A stretch of DNA of 64,000 nucleotides, from assembly GCF_900115045.1 (NCBI RefSeq), contig NZ_FOVC01000012.1:34330-98329 (forward strand), in the 5' to 3' direction. Every line of letters begins with the position of its first letter. The stretch's first letter is position 1. The notes below the pieces were generated by a model, which did no database searches, had not been told where the DNA came from, and worked only from the letters and a program-made list of their open reading frames with translations. The stretch is from Izhakiella capsodis (GTDB lineage: Bacteria > Pseudomonadota > Gammaproteobacteria > Enterobacterales > Enterobacteriaceae). The translations under genes were made by a program, and so were the position numbers. Shown here piece after piece: positions 44,185 to 53,354 of the stretch.

Positions 44185-44907
44185 GTGAACGATCTCTATA
44201 CCGCCGAAGGCGTCATGGACAAACATTCGCTATGGCAGCGGTATGTACCGCTGGTGCGACACGAAGCGCTGCGCTTGCAGGTTCGCCTGCCGGCCAGCGT
44301 CGAACTGGACGATTTGTTACAGGCCGGAGGTATTGGATTGCTGAATGCCGTCGAACGTTTCGATGCGTTACAGGGTACCGCTTTTACAACTTATGCCGTG
44401 CAGCGCATTCGGGGTGCGATGCTTGACGAGCTTCGAAGCCGGGACTGGGCGCCACGTAGCGTACGGCGCAACGCTCGTGAGGTAGCGAGTGCCATGCACA
44501 GGGTTGAACAGTCGCTGGGACGGGCCGCTACCGAGCAGGAAGTGGCGGCACAGCTTGACGTATCACTTGACGAGTACCGACAGATTTTACTGGATACCAA
44601 TAACAGCCAGCTGTTTTCGTACGACGAATATTACGAAGAGCATGGCGATGGTGTTGAGCTGTTAACCGACGGTCATGAAGAGGCCAATCCTCTTCACCAG
44701 TTGATGAAAGGGGATTTACGTGAACGCGTCATCCTGGCGATTGAGGCGCTGCCTGAGCGCGAAAAGTTGGTGCTGACACTGTATTACCAGGAAGAATTGA
44801 ATCTCAAAGAGATCGGTGCCGTGCTGGAGGTAGGGGAATCCCGGGTTAGCCAGCTTCACAGTCAGGCGATTAAACGCTTGCGTGCCAGATTGACGGGGGC
44901 GCGCTAA
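44185..44907 (+). CDS. fliA: Flagellar sigma factor FliA (sigma-28)
   Basis: 240 residues with a GTG start at 44185 after AGGG. Region 2 (VELDDLLQAGGIGLLNAVERF, FTTYAVQRIRGAMLDELRSRD) and region 4 (EIGAVLEVGESRVSQLHSQA) are nearly identical to E. coli FliA. It directs RNA polymerase to class 3 genes, including the fliC and fliD promoters in this window, and is held by FlgM until the hook is complete. fliZ follows 40 bases downstream. A clear sigma-28 site in front of fliA could not be found. Confidence 0.97.
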   Translation: MNDLYTAEGVMDKHSLWQRYVPLVRHEALRLQVRLPASVELDDLLQAGGIGLLNAVERFDALQGTAFTTYAVQRIRGAMLDELRSRDWAPRSVRRNAREVASAMHRVEQSLGRAATEQEVAAQLDVSLDEYRQILLDTNNSQLFSYDEYYEEHGDGVELLTDGHEEANPLHQLMKGDLRERVILAIEALPEREKLVLTLYYQEELNLKEIGAVLEVGESRVSQLHSQAIKRLRARLTGAR

Positions 44908-44947
44908 AAAATTGTTTATGCACATCAACGCTTTTGGAGGCTCCCGG

Positions 44948-45457
44948 ATGAGACACCAAACAAAAATGAGACCGCTCAGCCGTTATCTCAAAGATTATAA
45001 GCATGAGCACACTAATTGTTCGCATTGTCGCAAGGTGCTGGATCGTATGGCGCTGGTCTTTCGTGGTCAGATAATTACCAAAGAAGCTATCGCCGGCATG
45101 GATCAGATGATCGACGACAAAGTCTGGCTGGTGTTACAAACCGAACTGACGGCCTTATGCCGGTTTTGCAGCGATATCTACTGTAATAGCCACCCGGCTT
45201 ACTTTGATATCATGGCTTTCAAGCAATATTTGTTCGAACAAACCTCAATGAGCCACAGTACTATCCGCGAGTATGTGGTTCGCCTGCGTCGCCTTGACGA
45301 ATTGCTTCAGGCGAAAAATTATCCGGCAGAAAATTTGCGTGAGGGGAGCTGGCATGAATGCCTGGAAAACCAGCTACCGGGTGCCGGTAACAATAATTAT
45401 CGTATCGCGCTACGCAAATATGACCAGTTTTTAGGGTGGCAAACCGATCATATGTAA
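44948..45457 (+). CDS. fliZ: Flagellar regulator FliZ
   Basis: 169 residues from the ATG at 44948, preceded by GGAGG (the frame opens at 44912 but has no ribosome site there). FliZ is a DNA-binding protein that interferes with sigma-S promoters and curli genes. The conserved features are RPLSRYLKDYKHEHTNCSHC, the second C-R-F-C pair (LCRFCSDIYC), FKQYLFEQTSMSHSTIREYV and the tyrosine-recombinase-like tail NNYRIALRKYDQF. It is somewhat shorter than E. coli FliZ (183). It is co-transcribed with fliA. Confidence 0.95.
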   Translation: MRHQTKMRPLSRYLKDYKHEHTNCSHCRKVLDRMALVFRGQIITKEAIAGMDQMIDDKVWLVLQTELTALCRFCSDIYCNSHPAYFDIMAFKQYLFEQTSMSHSTIREYVVRLRRLDELLQAKNYPAENLREGSWHECLENQLPGAGNNNYRIALRKYDQFLGWQTDHM

Positions 45458-45524
45458 TAGGTAAGGATTTATCCGGTTAAATCTGTAAGGATAGGTTAAT
45501 CATTAACGATGACCGGAGGTTGTG

Positions 45525-46511
45525 ATGCCCTTACACAGGCTGGATGATTACCCGCGGCTGGCGCTGCTCGGTGCGCCAACACCGCTTGAGTATCTGCCGC
45601 GTTTTTCTGACTATCTTGGCCGGGATATCTATATAAAACGTGACGATGTCACGCCGGTTGCAATGGGGGGTAATAAACTGCGCAAACTGGAGTACCTGGC
45701 TGCTGACGCTCTGCGACAGGGGGCAGACGTCCTGGTTACCGCCGGAGCGATTCAGTCAAATCACGTACGGCAAACCGCTGCCGTTGCGGCAAAACTGGGT
45801 CTAAAGTGCCTGGCACTGCTGGAAAACCCTATTAATACCCACGCTGAAAACTACCTGTCAAACGGCAACAGGCTATTATCTCAACTTTTTGACTGTGAAA
45901 TAGTGCCCGTTGAGGCCTTAGACGATCAGACCACTCAGTTGGCAGAACAAGCTACCCGGTTAGAAGCACAAGGCTTTCGCCCTTATGTTGTGCCGGTTGG
46001 CGGTTCAAATGCACTGGGAGCGATGGGGTATGCCGCCTGCGTGCGGGAGATCGCGTTGCAAAGTGAAGATAACGTCGATTTTGCCGCATTAGTGGTGGCG
46101 TCAGGTAGCGCCGGAACGCAAGCCGGTCTGGGTGTTGGCATGGCGCAGCTGATGCCGCAAACCCAGCTTGTGGGCGTTACCGTTTCGCAACGCGCCGCAC
46201 AGCAACAGACCAAAGTTGATACGTTGCAGCGTGAGCTGGCACAGATGCTGGATCTCAACGGTGATATTCCGGTTACGCTGTGGGATGACTATTTTGCTCC
46301 GCAGTACGGAATGCCCAATGAGGAGGGGAACAACGCGATTGCCGTGCTGGCCCGGCTTGAAGGTATTCTGCTTGATCCGGTGTATACCGGTAAAGCAATG
46401 GCTGGTTTAATTGACGGGATCTCGCGGCAGCGCTTCAGACGTGACGGGCCGATTGTTTTTGTTCACACGGGCGGTGCTCCGGCGTTATTTGCTTATCATC
46501 CAACGGTATAA
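45525..46511 (+). CDS. dcyD: D-cysteine desulfhydrase DcyD
   Basis: 328-residue PLP enzyme that cleaves D-cysteine to pyruvate, H2S and ammonia. The PLP Lys lies in MGGNKLRKLEYLAADAL; the SNHVRQTAAVAAKLG and VVASGSAGTQAGL phosphate-binding loops are present. The ATG at 45525 follows GGAGG by 5 bases; GTG at 45522 is the alternative. In E. coli dcyD lies after tcyJ, whereas here it precedes it, so the order of these two is swapped, although the cystine uptake and catabolism genes still sit together. Confidence 0.95.
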   Translation: MPLHRLDDYPRLALLGAPTPLEYLPRFSDYLGRDIYIKRDDVTPVAMGGNKLRKLEYLAADALRQGADVLVTAGAIQSNHVRQTAAVAAKLGLKCLALLENPINTHAENYLSNGNRLLSQLFDCEIVPVEALDDQTTQLAEQATRLEAQGFRPYVVPVGGSNALGAMGYAACVREIALQSEDNVDFAALVVASGSAGTQAGLGVGMAQLMPQTQLVGVTVSQRAAQQQTKVDTLQRELAQMLDLNGDIPVTLWDDYFAPQYGMPNEEGNNAIAVLARLEGILLDPVYTGKAMAGLIDGISRQRFRRDGPIVFVHTGGAPALFAYHPTV

Positions 46512-46640
46512 GCAATTATTGCGTTGATGTTTATAATCAACGCACGGGCTACGGTGGTTATATGGCCCTAAAGTCCTCCGCCGTCTCGCGGCGGGCATAA
46601 CAGGATTTACAGGTAAAATAATCACTATAACGGAGCGTTT

Positions 46641-47444
46641 ATGGTTTTTTCTTTTGTTCGCCGCCCGCTGGTGCTGGGGGCGGCCGCTGTCGCCCTGATG
46701 GTCGGGATCGCTGTCAGTGCTCAGGCCGCCGATGAGAACTTACTTCAGCAGGTAAAATCACGTGACAGTTTGCGGGTGGGGTTAGAAGGCACTTATCCGC
46801 CGTTTAGCTTCCAGGATGAAAACGGCAAGCTAACCGGCTTTGAAGTCGAGTTTGCACAGGCGCTGGCTAACCAGCTTGGCGTAAAAGCCAGTCTTAAACC
46901 TACCCGCTGGGATGGCATGCTGGCGGCCCTCGACTCCGGGCGTTTAGACGTAGTGATTAATCAGGTCTCCCTCTCCGACGAGCGTAAAAAGAAATATGAC
47001 TTCTCAACCCCTTATACTGTTTCTGGCATCCAGGCACTGGTGCGCAAAGACAAAGCCGGCTCGGTGACGAAGCCCGAAGATCTTGCGGGAAAAAAAGTTG
47101 GCGTAGGTCTCGGCACCAATTATGAGCAGTGGCTAAGAAAAAACGTTAAAGGCGTTGATATTCGCACCTACGACGACGACCCGACGAAGTACCAGGATCT
47201 GCGTGCTGGCCGTATTGATGTCATTCTCATTGATCGCCTGGCTGCGCTCGACCTGGTGAAGAAAACCGGCCATACCCTCTCGGTGGACGGCCCGGCGTTT
47301 TCACGGCTGGAGACGGGCGTAGCACTGCGCAAAGGCAATCCACAGCTTCTTGAGGCAATCAACAACGCCATTACCGCTATGCAGAAAGATGGCGAGCTGA
47401 GCAGGCTGTCACAGAAATGGTTCGGTGCGGACGTGACGAAATAA
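46641..47444 (+). CDS. tcyJ: Cystine-binding periplasmic protein TcyJ (FliY)
   Basis: 267 residues. A signal peptide of about 29 residues ending VSAQAADE is followed by a type II periplasmic binding fold (RVGLEGTYPPFSFQDENGK, then the DVVINQVSLSDERKKKYDFS hinge). It captures cystine and passes it to the TcyL/TcyN ABC transporter. GGAG precedes the ATG. Its stop overlaps the tcyL start (TAATG). A flagellar role once given to FliY is not supported. Confidence 0.95.
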   Translation: MVFSFVRRPLVLGAAAVALMVGIAVSAQAADENLLQQVKSRDSLRVGLEGTYPPFSFQDENGKLTGFEVEFAQALANQLGVKASLKPTRWDGMLAALDSGRLDVVINQVSLSDERKKKYDFSTPYTVSGIQALVRKDKAGSVTKPEDLAGKKVGVGLGTNYEQWLRKNVKGVDIRTYDDDPTKYQDLRAGRIDVILIDRLAALDLVKKTGHTLSVDGPAFSRLETGVALRKGNPQLLEAINNAITAMQKDGELSRLSQKWFGADVTK

Positions 47445-48112
47445 TGCAGGAAAGTATTCAACTGGTGCTTGATTCCGCCCCATTCTTACTGAAAGGGGCG
47501 GTATTTACCCTTGAGCTGAGCATCGGGGGGATGTTTTTTGGCCTGATGCTTGGCTTAATACTGGCTTTGATGCGTCTGTCGCCGCTGTTAGCGCTGCGCC
47601 TGCTGGCGCGTTTTTACGTCTCCGTGTTTCGGGGCACGCCATTGATTGCCCAGCTGTTTATGATCTACTACGGCCTACCGCAGTTTGGCATTGAGCTGGA
47701 CCCAGTCCCGTCGGCAATGATCGGCCTGTCGCTCAATACCGCCGCCTATGCATCAGAATCGCTGCGCGGTGCCATCACCGCCATCGATCGTGGTCAGTGG
47801 GAGGCCGCCGCCAGCATCGGGATGAGCCGCTGGCAAACGCTGTACCGGGTGATTTTGCCGCAGGCTGCCCGTACTGCGCTGCCTCCACTCGGTAACAGCT
47901 TCATCAGTCTGGTAAAGGATACGTCACTTGCTGCCACGATCCAGGTTCCGGAACTGTTCCGTCAGGCACAGCTCATTACCTCGCGTACGCTGGAGGTGTT
48001 TACTATGTATCTGGCCGCCTCGCTGATTTATTGGGTGATGGCGACGGTGCTTTCTGCGTTACAGACCCGGCTGGAGAACTCTGTCAACCGTCAGGACAGG
48101 GAGGCCAGATGA
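47444..48112 (+). CDS. tcyL: Cystine ABC transporter permease TcyL
   Basis: 222 residues. Five membrane helices carry the inner-membrane permease motif (QWEAAASIGMSRWQTLYRVI, the EAA loop at about 125-145). The ATG at 47444 overlaps the tcyJ stop; a longer frame beginning at 47417 lies inside tcyJ. It overlaps tcyN by four bases. Confidence 0.95.
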   Translation: MQESIQLVLDSAPFLLKGAVFTLELSIGGMFFGLMLGLILALMRLSPLLALRLLARFYVSVFRGTPLIAQLFMIYYGLPQFGIELDPVPSAMIGLSLNTAAYASESLRGAITAIDRGQWEAAASIGMSRWQTLYRVILPQAARTALPPLGNSFISLVKDTSLAATIQVPELFRQAQLITSRTLEVFTMYLAASLIYWVMATVLSALQTRLENSVNRQDREAR

Positions 48113-48861
48113 GCGCGATCAGCGTTAATAACCTTGTTAAACAGTTTCAAGGACAAACGGTACTGCGTGGTATCGATCTGCAGGTTGATCCCGGCGAAGT
48201 AGTGGCAATCATTGGGCCGAGCGGTTCAGGTAAAACCACGCTGCTACGCAGTATCAATCTGCTGGAGGCGCCAGACCGCGGCATTATCACGGTAGGCGAT
48301 ATCAGCGTAGACGCTGCCAGACCGCTGGCAAAACAAAAACAGCAGATCCGTGCGCTGCGCCAGCAGATAGGCTTTGTGTTTCAAAACTTTAATTTATTTC
48401 CGCATCGTTCGGTGCTGGAGAATATTATTGAAGGGCCGGTTATTGTAAAAGGGGAGCCGAAAGTTGAAGCCACGGCGCGAGCGTTTCGGCTGCTGCAAAA
48501 AGTGGGGCTGGAAGGCAAGGAAAACAGCTATCCGCGCCGCCTTTCTGGCGGCCAGCAACAGCGGGTCGCCATTGCCAGAGCGCTGGCTATGCGTCCGGAG
48601 ATTATTCTTTTTGACGAACCCACCTCGGCGCTTGATCCTGAGCTGGTTGGCGAGGTTCTGGCGACCATCCGCGCGCTGGCTCAGGAGAAGCGAACCATGG
48701 TCATCGTCACCCATGAAATGCGCTTTGCCCGCGATGTTGCCGACCGCGCCATTTTCATGGACCAGGGACAAATCGTTGAACAAGGGACGGCGCGCGAATT
48801 ATTTACTCAGCCGCAGCAGGCCAGAACCCGTCAGTTTCTCGATAAATTTCTTAACCCCTGA
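48109..48861 (+). CDS. tcyN: Cystine ABC transporter ATPase TcyN
   Basis: 250 residues. Walker A GPSGSGKTTLL is at about 35-45, the signature RLSGGQQQRVAIARALA near 140, and Walker B IILFDEPTSALDPE near 163. It energises cystine uptake by TcyJ/TcyL. The ATG at 48109 overlaps the tcyL stop; upstream in-frame codons belong to tcyL. It ends the operon and converges with putA. Confidence 0.96.
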   Translation: MSAISVNNLVKQFQGQTVLRGIDLQVDPGEVVAIIGPSGSGKTTLLRSINLLEAPDRGIITVGDISVDAARPLAKQKQQIRALRQQIGFVFQNFNLFPHRSVLENIIEGPVIVKGEPKVEATARAFRLLQKVGLEGKENSYPRRLSGGQQQRVAIARALAMRPEIILFDEPTSALDPELVGEVLATIRALAQEKRTMVIVTHEMRFARDVADRAIFMDQGQIVEQGTARELFTQPQQARTRQFLDKFLNP

Positions 48862-48989
48862 ACGGGATACCGTTTTTTTAGCAATAGTGGCGATGTGATC
48901 ATCCTGATATCTTTTGACGTGTTGAGAGAGCAGGTTGTTTGTCCGTGGGCTGTGGCGGGCGGTTAAGCGCGCCTGAAAACGTGTGAGAC

Positions 48990-49007
48990 AGGGCGCCGCA
49001 GCGCCCT
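48990..49007 (-). terminator. Hairpin downstream of putA
   Basis: AGGGCGC / GCGCCCT stem with a 4-base loop lies 8 bases beyond the putA stop on the minus strand. The following bases (GTCTCACACG) are only weakly T-rich, so it may be an imperfect terminator for the convergent putA and tcyN units. Confidence 0.55.
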
Positions 49008-49014
49008 GATAGGA

Positions 49015-52000
49015 TCAACAAATAGTCATCAAACTGGCGTTGCCGCCGGCTGCAGCGGTATTAACGCTCAGCGAGCGCTCAAGCAGCAGCCGCTCAAGCA
49101 GCAGGTTGGTTTCTCCGTGAGAAAAGCCCTGCACCGAAACAATCGCCCCCGGGCGCTCCGCAACCGCCTGGCAGACGGCACGCAATTGATCGGCGTCTCC
49201 GTGATAAATCACACCGTCAAACTCAGTCTCATCGCTTAGCGGTGATGGCATACAGTCGATGCGCGCCTGTACCACGTTGGGTAGCGCATTTAACCACTGG
49301 CGATGACGTTCATCATCGACCCAAAGTGCGCGGCTGCCGACACTGGTTACCGCGGCCAGCTGTACCAGTGCATCCGCCTCATTTTCTGCCATACACAGGA
49401 TGCGCTGACGCGGCAGCAGCGACAGTGTATTACGTTCACCGGTCGGACCGGCGAGCAACCGGGTGGTTCCGCCCTGAGCCTGCTGAGCAAACTGCAGGCA
49501 AACCGTCTGTAATGCCGGGCGATCCGCTGCCCAATCGGTGAGCGCCCGATGTGGAGCCTGAAGCAGATGACGCTGGCTGATATCGGGCAGGTCGTCACCC
49601 TCCTGGCGGGTGAGGGTGGTGAGCAGCGCCTGTGGTGGGCGGTTTGCCAGCAGTCGGTACAGATAAAGCGGCCCACCGGCTTTCGGCCCGGTGCCTGACA
49701 GCCCCTCGCCGCCAAAAGGCTGTACGCCGACTACCGCACCCACGATGTTGCGGTTCACATACAGGTTACCGACGCGCGCACCGCTGACCACCCGGGCGAT
49801 GGTTTCGTCGATACGGGTATGAACGCCGCAGGTCAGACCGTAGCCAGCGGCGTTAATCTGCTCAAGCAGATCGGGCAGCTGATGGCGGTTAAAGCGGACC
49901 ACATGCAGCACCGGTCCGAAGATCTCTCTGTCCAGCTCTGCGACGTCGTTAAGCTCAATCAGCGTTGGCGGCACAAAATAGCCCTGCGCCGTTTCCTGAT
50001 GGTCCTGGCGATTATCCAGCACGGCCTGATAAACCCGACGGCCTTTGGCGCGCATTTGCTGAATGTGCCGATCGATGCCAGCTTTCGCGTCGTCGTCAAT
50101 CACCGGACCGATATCGATAGCGAGTCGCTCCGGGTTGCCCATCCGGCATTCAGCCATCGCGCCACGCAGCATTTGCAGCGTATGCTCAGCGACATCCTCC
50201 TGAATACACAATAGACGTAACGCCGAGCAGCGCTGGCCGGCGCTGTCAAAAGCAGAGGCAACAATATCTACGACGACCTGCTCGCTCAGCGCCGAGGAGT
50301 CAACAATCATTGCGTTCAGGCCACCGGTTTCGGCAATAAACGGCGTCGGGCGGCCCTGAGGATCGAGACGCCCGGCCAGCGTACGTTGCAACAGGGTGGC
50401 AACCGCGGTCGATCCGGTAAACATCACGCCGCGCACGCGATCGTCGCCGCTAAGCTGCGCGCCGACCGTCTCACCGTCGCCGGGCAGGAGTTGCAGTGCG
50501 CCAATCGGTACGCCGGCTTCCAGTAAAATACGAACGCCCTGTGCGGCAATCAGCGGCGTTTGCTCTGCGGGTTTGGCTAACACACTGTTACCGGCGGCCA
50601 GCGCGGCGGCAATCTGACCGGTGAAGATTGCCAGTGGGAAGTTCCAGGGGCTGATGCAGACGACCGGGCCAAGTGGCCGGTGCGTTTCGTTGGCAAAATC
50701 TTGTTTAACCTGATCGGCGTAATAGCGCAAAAAATCCACGGCTTCGCGTACTTCTGCAATGGCGTTGGCGTAGGTTTTACCCGCCTCACGGATCAGCAGG
50801 CCGATGAGCTGCTGCATCTGATCTTCCATCAGCATTGCCGCTCGCTCAAGGATGGCCCCGCGTTCTTCTGGGGGCGTGGCGAACCAGACCGGGCCGTGAT
50901 CGACCGCGGCCTGCAGCGCCAGGTTGACATCCTGTTCGCTGGCGTTCGCCACCTGGCCAACCTTATCCTGTCGGTTTGCCGGATTAATGACCCATTGCAA
51001 CGCTTCAGGCTGCGCGATGCCCGCCACAACCGGGGCGGCTTGCCAGTTAAGCGTTGCCCTACTGAGCAGGGCGCTGGAGAGAGAGGCAAGACGGTGCTCG
51101 TTGGCTAAATCCAGCCCGGCGGAGTTGACCCGATCATGGCCGTACAGTTCGCGTGGCAGTGGAATTTTGGGATGCGGCATGCCGACGATCCCTTCATGAC
51201 GCGCCAGTTCGTCAATTTGCTGCGCCGGATCGGCAACCAGCACCTCCAGCGGCAAGGTGCTGTCGGCAATACGGTTGACGAATGAGGTGTTAGCGCCGTT
51301 TTCAAGCAGGCGGCGTACAAGATAAGCAAGTAGCGTTTCATGCGTGCCGACCGGGGCATAGATGCGGCAGGGGCGATTGAGTTTGCCGTCCGACACTTTG
51401 CCGACTACCTGTTGGTACAACGGCTCCCCCATACCGTGCAGGCACTGGAATTCATACTGACCAGGATAGTAATTATTGCCCGCCAGCTGATAAATAGCGG
51501 CCAGGGTATGGGCATTATGGGTGGCAAACTGCGGATAGATAAGATTTGGCACGGCCAGCAGCTTTTTAGCACAGGCAAGGTAGGCGATGTCGGTATACAC
51601 TTTTCGGCTGTACACCGGGTAGCCCTCCAGCCCCTCAACCTGGGCGCGTTTTATTTCGCTGTCCCAGTAAGCGCCTTTAACCAGGCGGATCATCAGCCGG
51701 CGGCGACTGCGCTGCGCCAGGTCAATCAGGTAATCGATGGTATAGGGACAGCGTTTTTGATAGGCCTGAATCACGAAGCCGATGCCGTTCCAGTCCTGTA
51801 ATTCTGCATCGAAACAAAGCTTTTCCAGTAAGTCCAGCGACAGTTCAAGGCGGTCGGCCTCTTCGGCATCGATATTAATGCCAATATCATAGCTGCGTGC
51901 CAGCATCGTCAGCGACTTTAGTGACGGGTAGAGCTCATTGATGACCCGTTCATACTGCGCCCGGCAATAGCGAGGATGCAGCGCGGAAAGCTTGATAGAG

Positions 52001-52965
52001 ATGCCCGGACCTTCATAGATCCCGCGCCCGTTTGACGCTTTGCCGATGGCGTGTATTGCCTGCTGGTAGGAGAGCAGATAGGCGTTGGCATCAGCGGCAG
52101 TCAATGCGGCTTCGCCTAGCATGTCATAAGAGTAGCTGAAGCCTTTTGCCTCCAGCTTACGGGCGTTAGCCAGCGCCTCGGCAATGGTTTCACCGGTGAC
52201 GAACTGCTCACCCATCAGGCGCATCGCCATATCGACACCTTTGCGGACCAGCGGTTCGCCGCTTTTACCAATGATACGATTCAGCGAGCCGGAGAGGCTG
52301 GCCTCGTTATGGGTTGAAACCAGACGACCGGTAAACAGCAGTCCCCATGTGGCGGCATTAACGAACAGTGACGGACTGCGCCCCAGATGCGACTGCCAGT
52401 TGCCGGTGCTGATTTTATCGCGGATGAGAGCATCGCGCGTAGGCTTGTCCGGAATGCGTAGCAGGGCTTCGGCGAGACACATCAGCGCAACACCCTCCTG
52501 CGAAGAGAGTGAAAACTCCTGAAGCAGGCTTTGCACCATGCCGGCGCGACCGCTGGCGGTTTTCTGATTACGCAGCGTCCCGGCCAGTTTGCGGGCAAGC
52601 TGATCCGTTTTGTCCGTCATGTCATCACTCAGACGCCCCTGTTCCAGCATCAGAGGAATGATCTCGGTTTCCGGACGACGCCAGTTGGCGGTAATGGCCG
52701 CACGTGCCACCGATTGTGGCAGAATTTGCTCAGCGAAATCGAGAAACGGCTGAACGCTCTCTTCCTGAATAGGCGGTTCGTTTTCCTGTTGGATGCCGCC
52801 ATCGGCTTCAGGTTCAGGCTGTTCGCGGGGTTCTAACTGTTCGAGATAGTTAAATATTGCCTGCTTGATCAGCCAGTGGGGGGTGCGGTCAATCTCTTTC
52901 GCCGCCTGCTTAATACGCTCGCGTGTTTCGTCGTCCAGCTTGACACCCATCGTGGTACTGCCCAT
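49015..52965 (-). CDS. putA: Trifunctional proline utilisation flavoprotein PutA
   Basis: 1316 residues. The ATG at 52965 gives MGSTTMGVKLDDETRERIKQ, matching the known N-terminus, and follows AGGAG; an upstream ATG at 52995 is not supported. Residues 1-47 are the ribbon-helix-helix repressor domain. The proline dehydrogenase barrel follows (about 260-610, RLVKGAYWDSEIKRAQ), then the P5C/glutamate-semialdehyde dehydrogenase (about 650-1120, catalytic Cys in SAGQRCSALR, PWNFPLAIFTGQIAAALAAG) and a C-terminal domain. It oxidises proline to glutamate at the membrane and, without proline, represses putA and putP by binding sites in the intergenic region. Confidence 0.97.
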   Translation of the reverse strand: MGSTTMGVKLDDETRERIKQAAKEIDRTPHWLIKQAIFNYLEQLEPREQPEPEADGGIQQENEPPIQEESVQPFLDFAEQILPQSVARAAITANWRRPETEIIPLMLEQGRLSDDMTDKTDQLARKLAGTLRNQKTASGRAGMVQSLLQEFSLSSQEGVALMCLAEALLRIPDKPTRDALIRDKISTGNWQSHLGRSPSLFVNAATWGLLFTGRLVSTHNEASLSGSLNRIIGKSGEPLVRKGVDMAMRLMGEQFVTGETIAEALANARKLEAKGFSYSYDMLGEAALTAADANAYLLSYQQAIHAIGKASNGRGIYEGPGISIKLSALHPRYCRAQYERVINELYPSLKSLTMLARSYDIGINIDAEEADRLELSLDLLEKLCFDAELQDWNGIGFVIQAYQKRCPYTIDYLIDLAQRSRRRLMIRLVKGAYWDSEIKRAQVEGLEGYPVYSRKVYTDIAYLACAKKLLAVPNLIYPQFATHNAHTLAAIYQLAGNNYYPGQYEFQCLHGMGEPLYQQVVGKVSDGKLNRPCRIYAPVGTHETLLAYLVRRLLENGANTSFVNRIADSTLPLEVLVADPAQQIDELARHEGIVGMPHPKIPLPRELYGHDRVNSAGLDLANEHRLASLSSALLSRATLNWQAAPVVAGIAQPEALQWVINPANRQDKVGQVANASEQDVNLALQAAVDHGPVWFATPPEERGAILERAAMLMEDQMQQLIGLLIREAGKTYANAIAEVREAVDFLRYYADQVKQDFANETHRPLGPVVCISPWNFPLAIFTGQIAAALAAGNSVLAKPAEQTPLIAAQGVRILLEAGVPIGALQLLPGDGETVGAQLSGDDRVRGVMFTGSTAVATLLQRTLAGRLDPQGRPTPFIAETGGLNAMIVDSSALSEQVVVDIVASAFDSAGQRCSALRLLCIQEDVAEHTLQMLRGAMAECRMGNPERLAIDIGPVIDDDAKAGIDRHIQQMRAKGRRVYQAVLDNRQDHQETAQGYFVPPTLIELNDVAELDREIFGPVLHVVRFNRHQLPDLLEQINAAGYGLTCGVHTRIDETIARVVSGARVGNLYVNRNIVGAVVGVQPFGGEGLSGTGPKAGGPLYLYRLLANRPPQALLTTLTRQEGDDLPDISQRHLLQAPHRALTDWAADRPALQTVCLQFAQQAQGGTTRLLAGPTGERNTLSLLPRQRILCMAENEADALVQLAAVTSVGSRALWVDDERHRQWLNALPNVVQARIDCMPSPLSDETEFDGVIYHGDADQLRAVCQAVAERPGAIVSVQGFSHGETNLLLERLLLERSLSVNTAAAGGNASLMTIC

Positions 52966-53019
52966 GCCGGTAACTCCTGTTATGGTGATAATCATTTGTT
53001 ACAATGCAATATCAATCAA

Positions 53020-53180
53020 GTTGCAACTTAGTGCAACCTATCTGATGTGACGGCAACGACAATATTTTCTCTCACGCAGAACGCGGAAAGACTTTATATA
53101 TTTAACTATATGAAAATAAATATAAATATCTAATTTAGGGTGCTTTTACTTAGCTAAAGGAACCTGTGATAAGGTGCAAC
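53020..53180. promoter_or_regulatory. PutA operator region between putA and putP
   Basis: GTTGCA at 53020-53025 and its complement TGCAAC at 53032-53037 and 53175-53180 match the PutA ribbon-helix-helix recognition sequence GTTGCA. The 389-bp gap between the divergent start codons (52966-53354) also contains T/A-rich tracts suited to promoters. Known put control regions have several such boxes; the three here are the ones I can identify. Confidence 0.75.
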
Positions 53181-53354
53181 CTTTTTTAATTTGCCAACCC
53201 TTTTTATTCGGTATGTTGTGAAAATTGTGTTAACCATTGTTCCCCACGTTGCTTTAAGGCAGGATAGCACGCCTCAGTCGAGCCTAACCTCACCGGGTGA
53301 CCTCAGGAAGCGCTTCCGCTGCGATGGAAAAAAAAATTACACTGGAGAATACCC

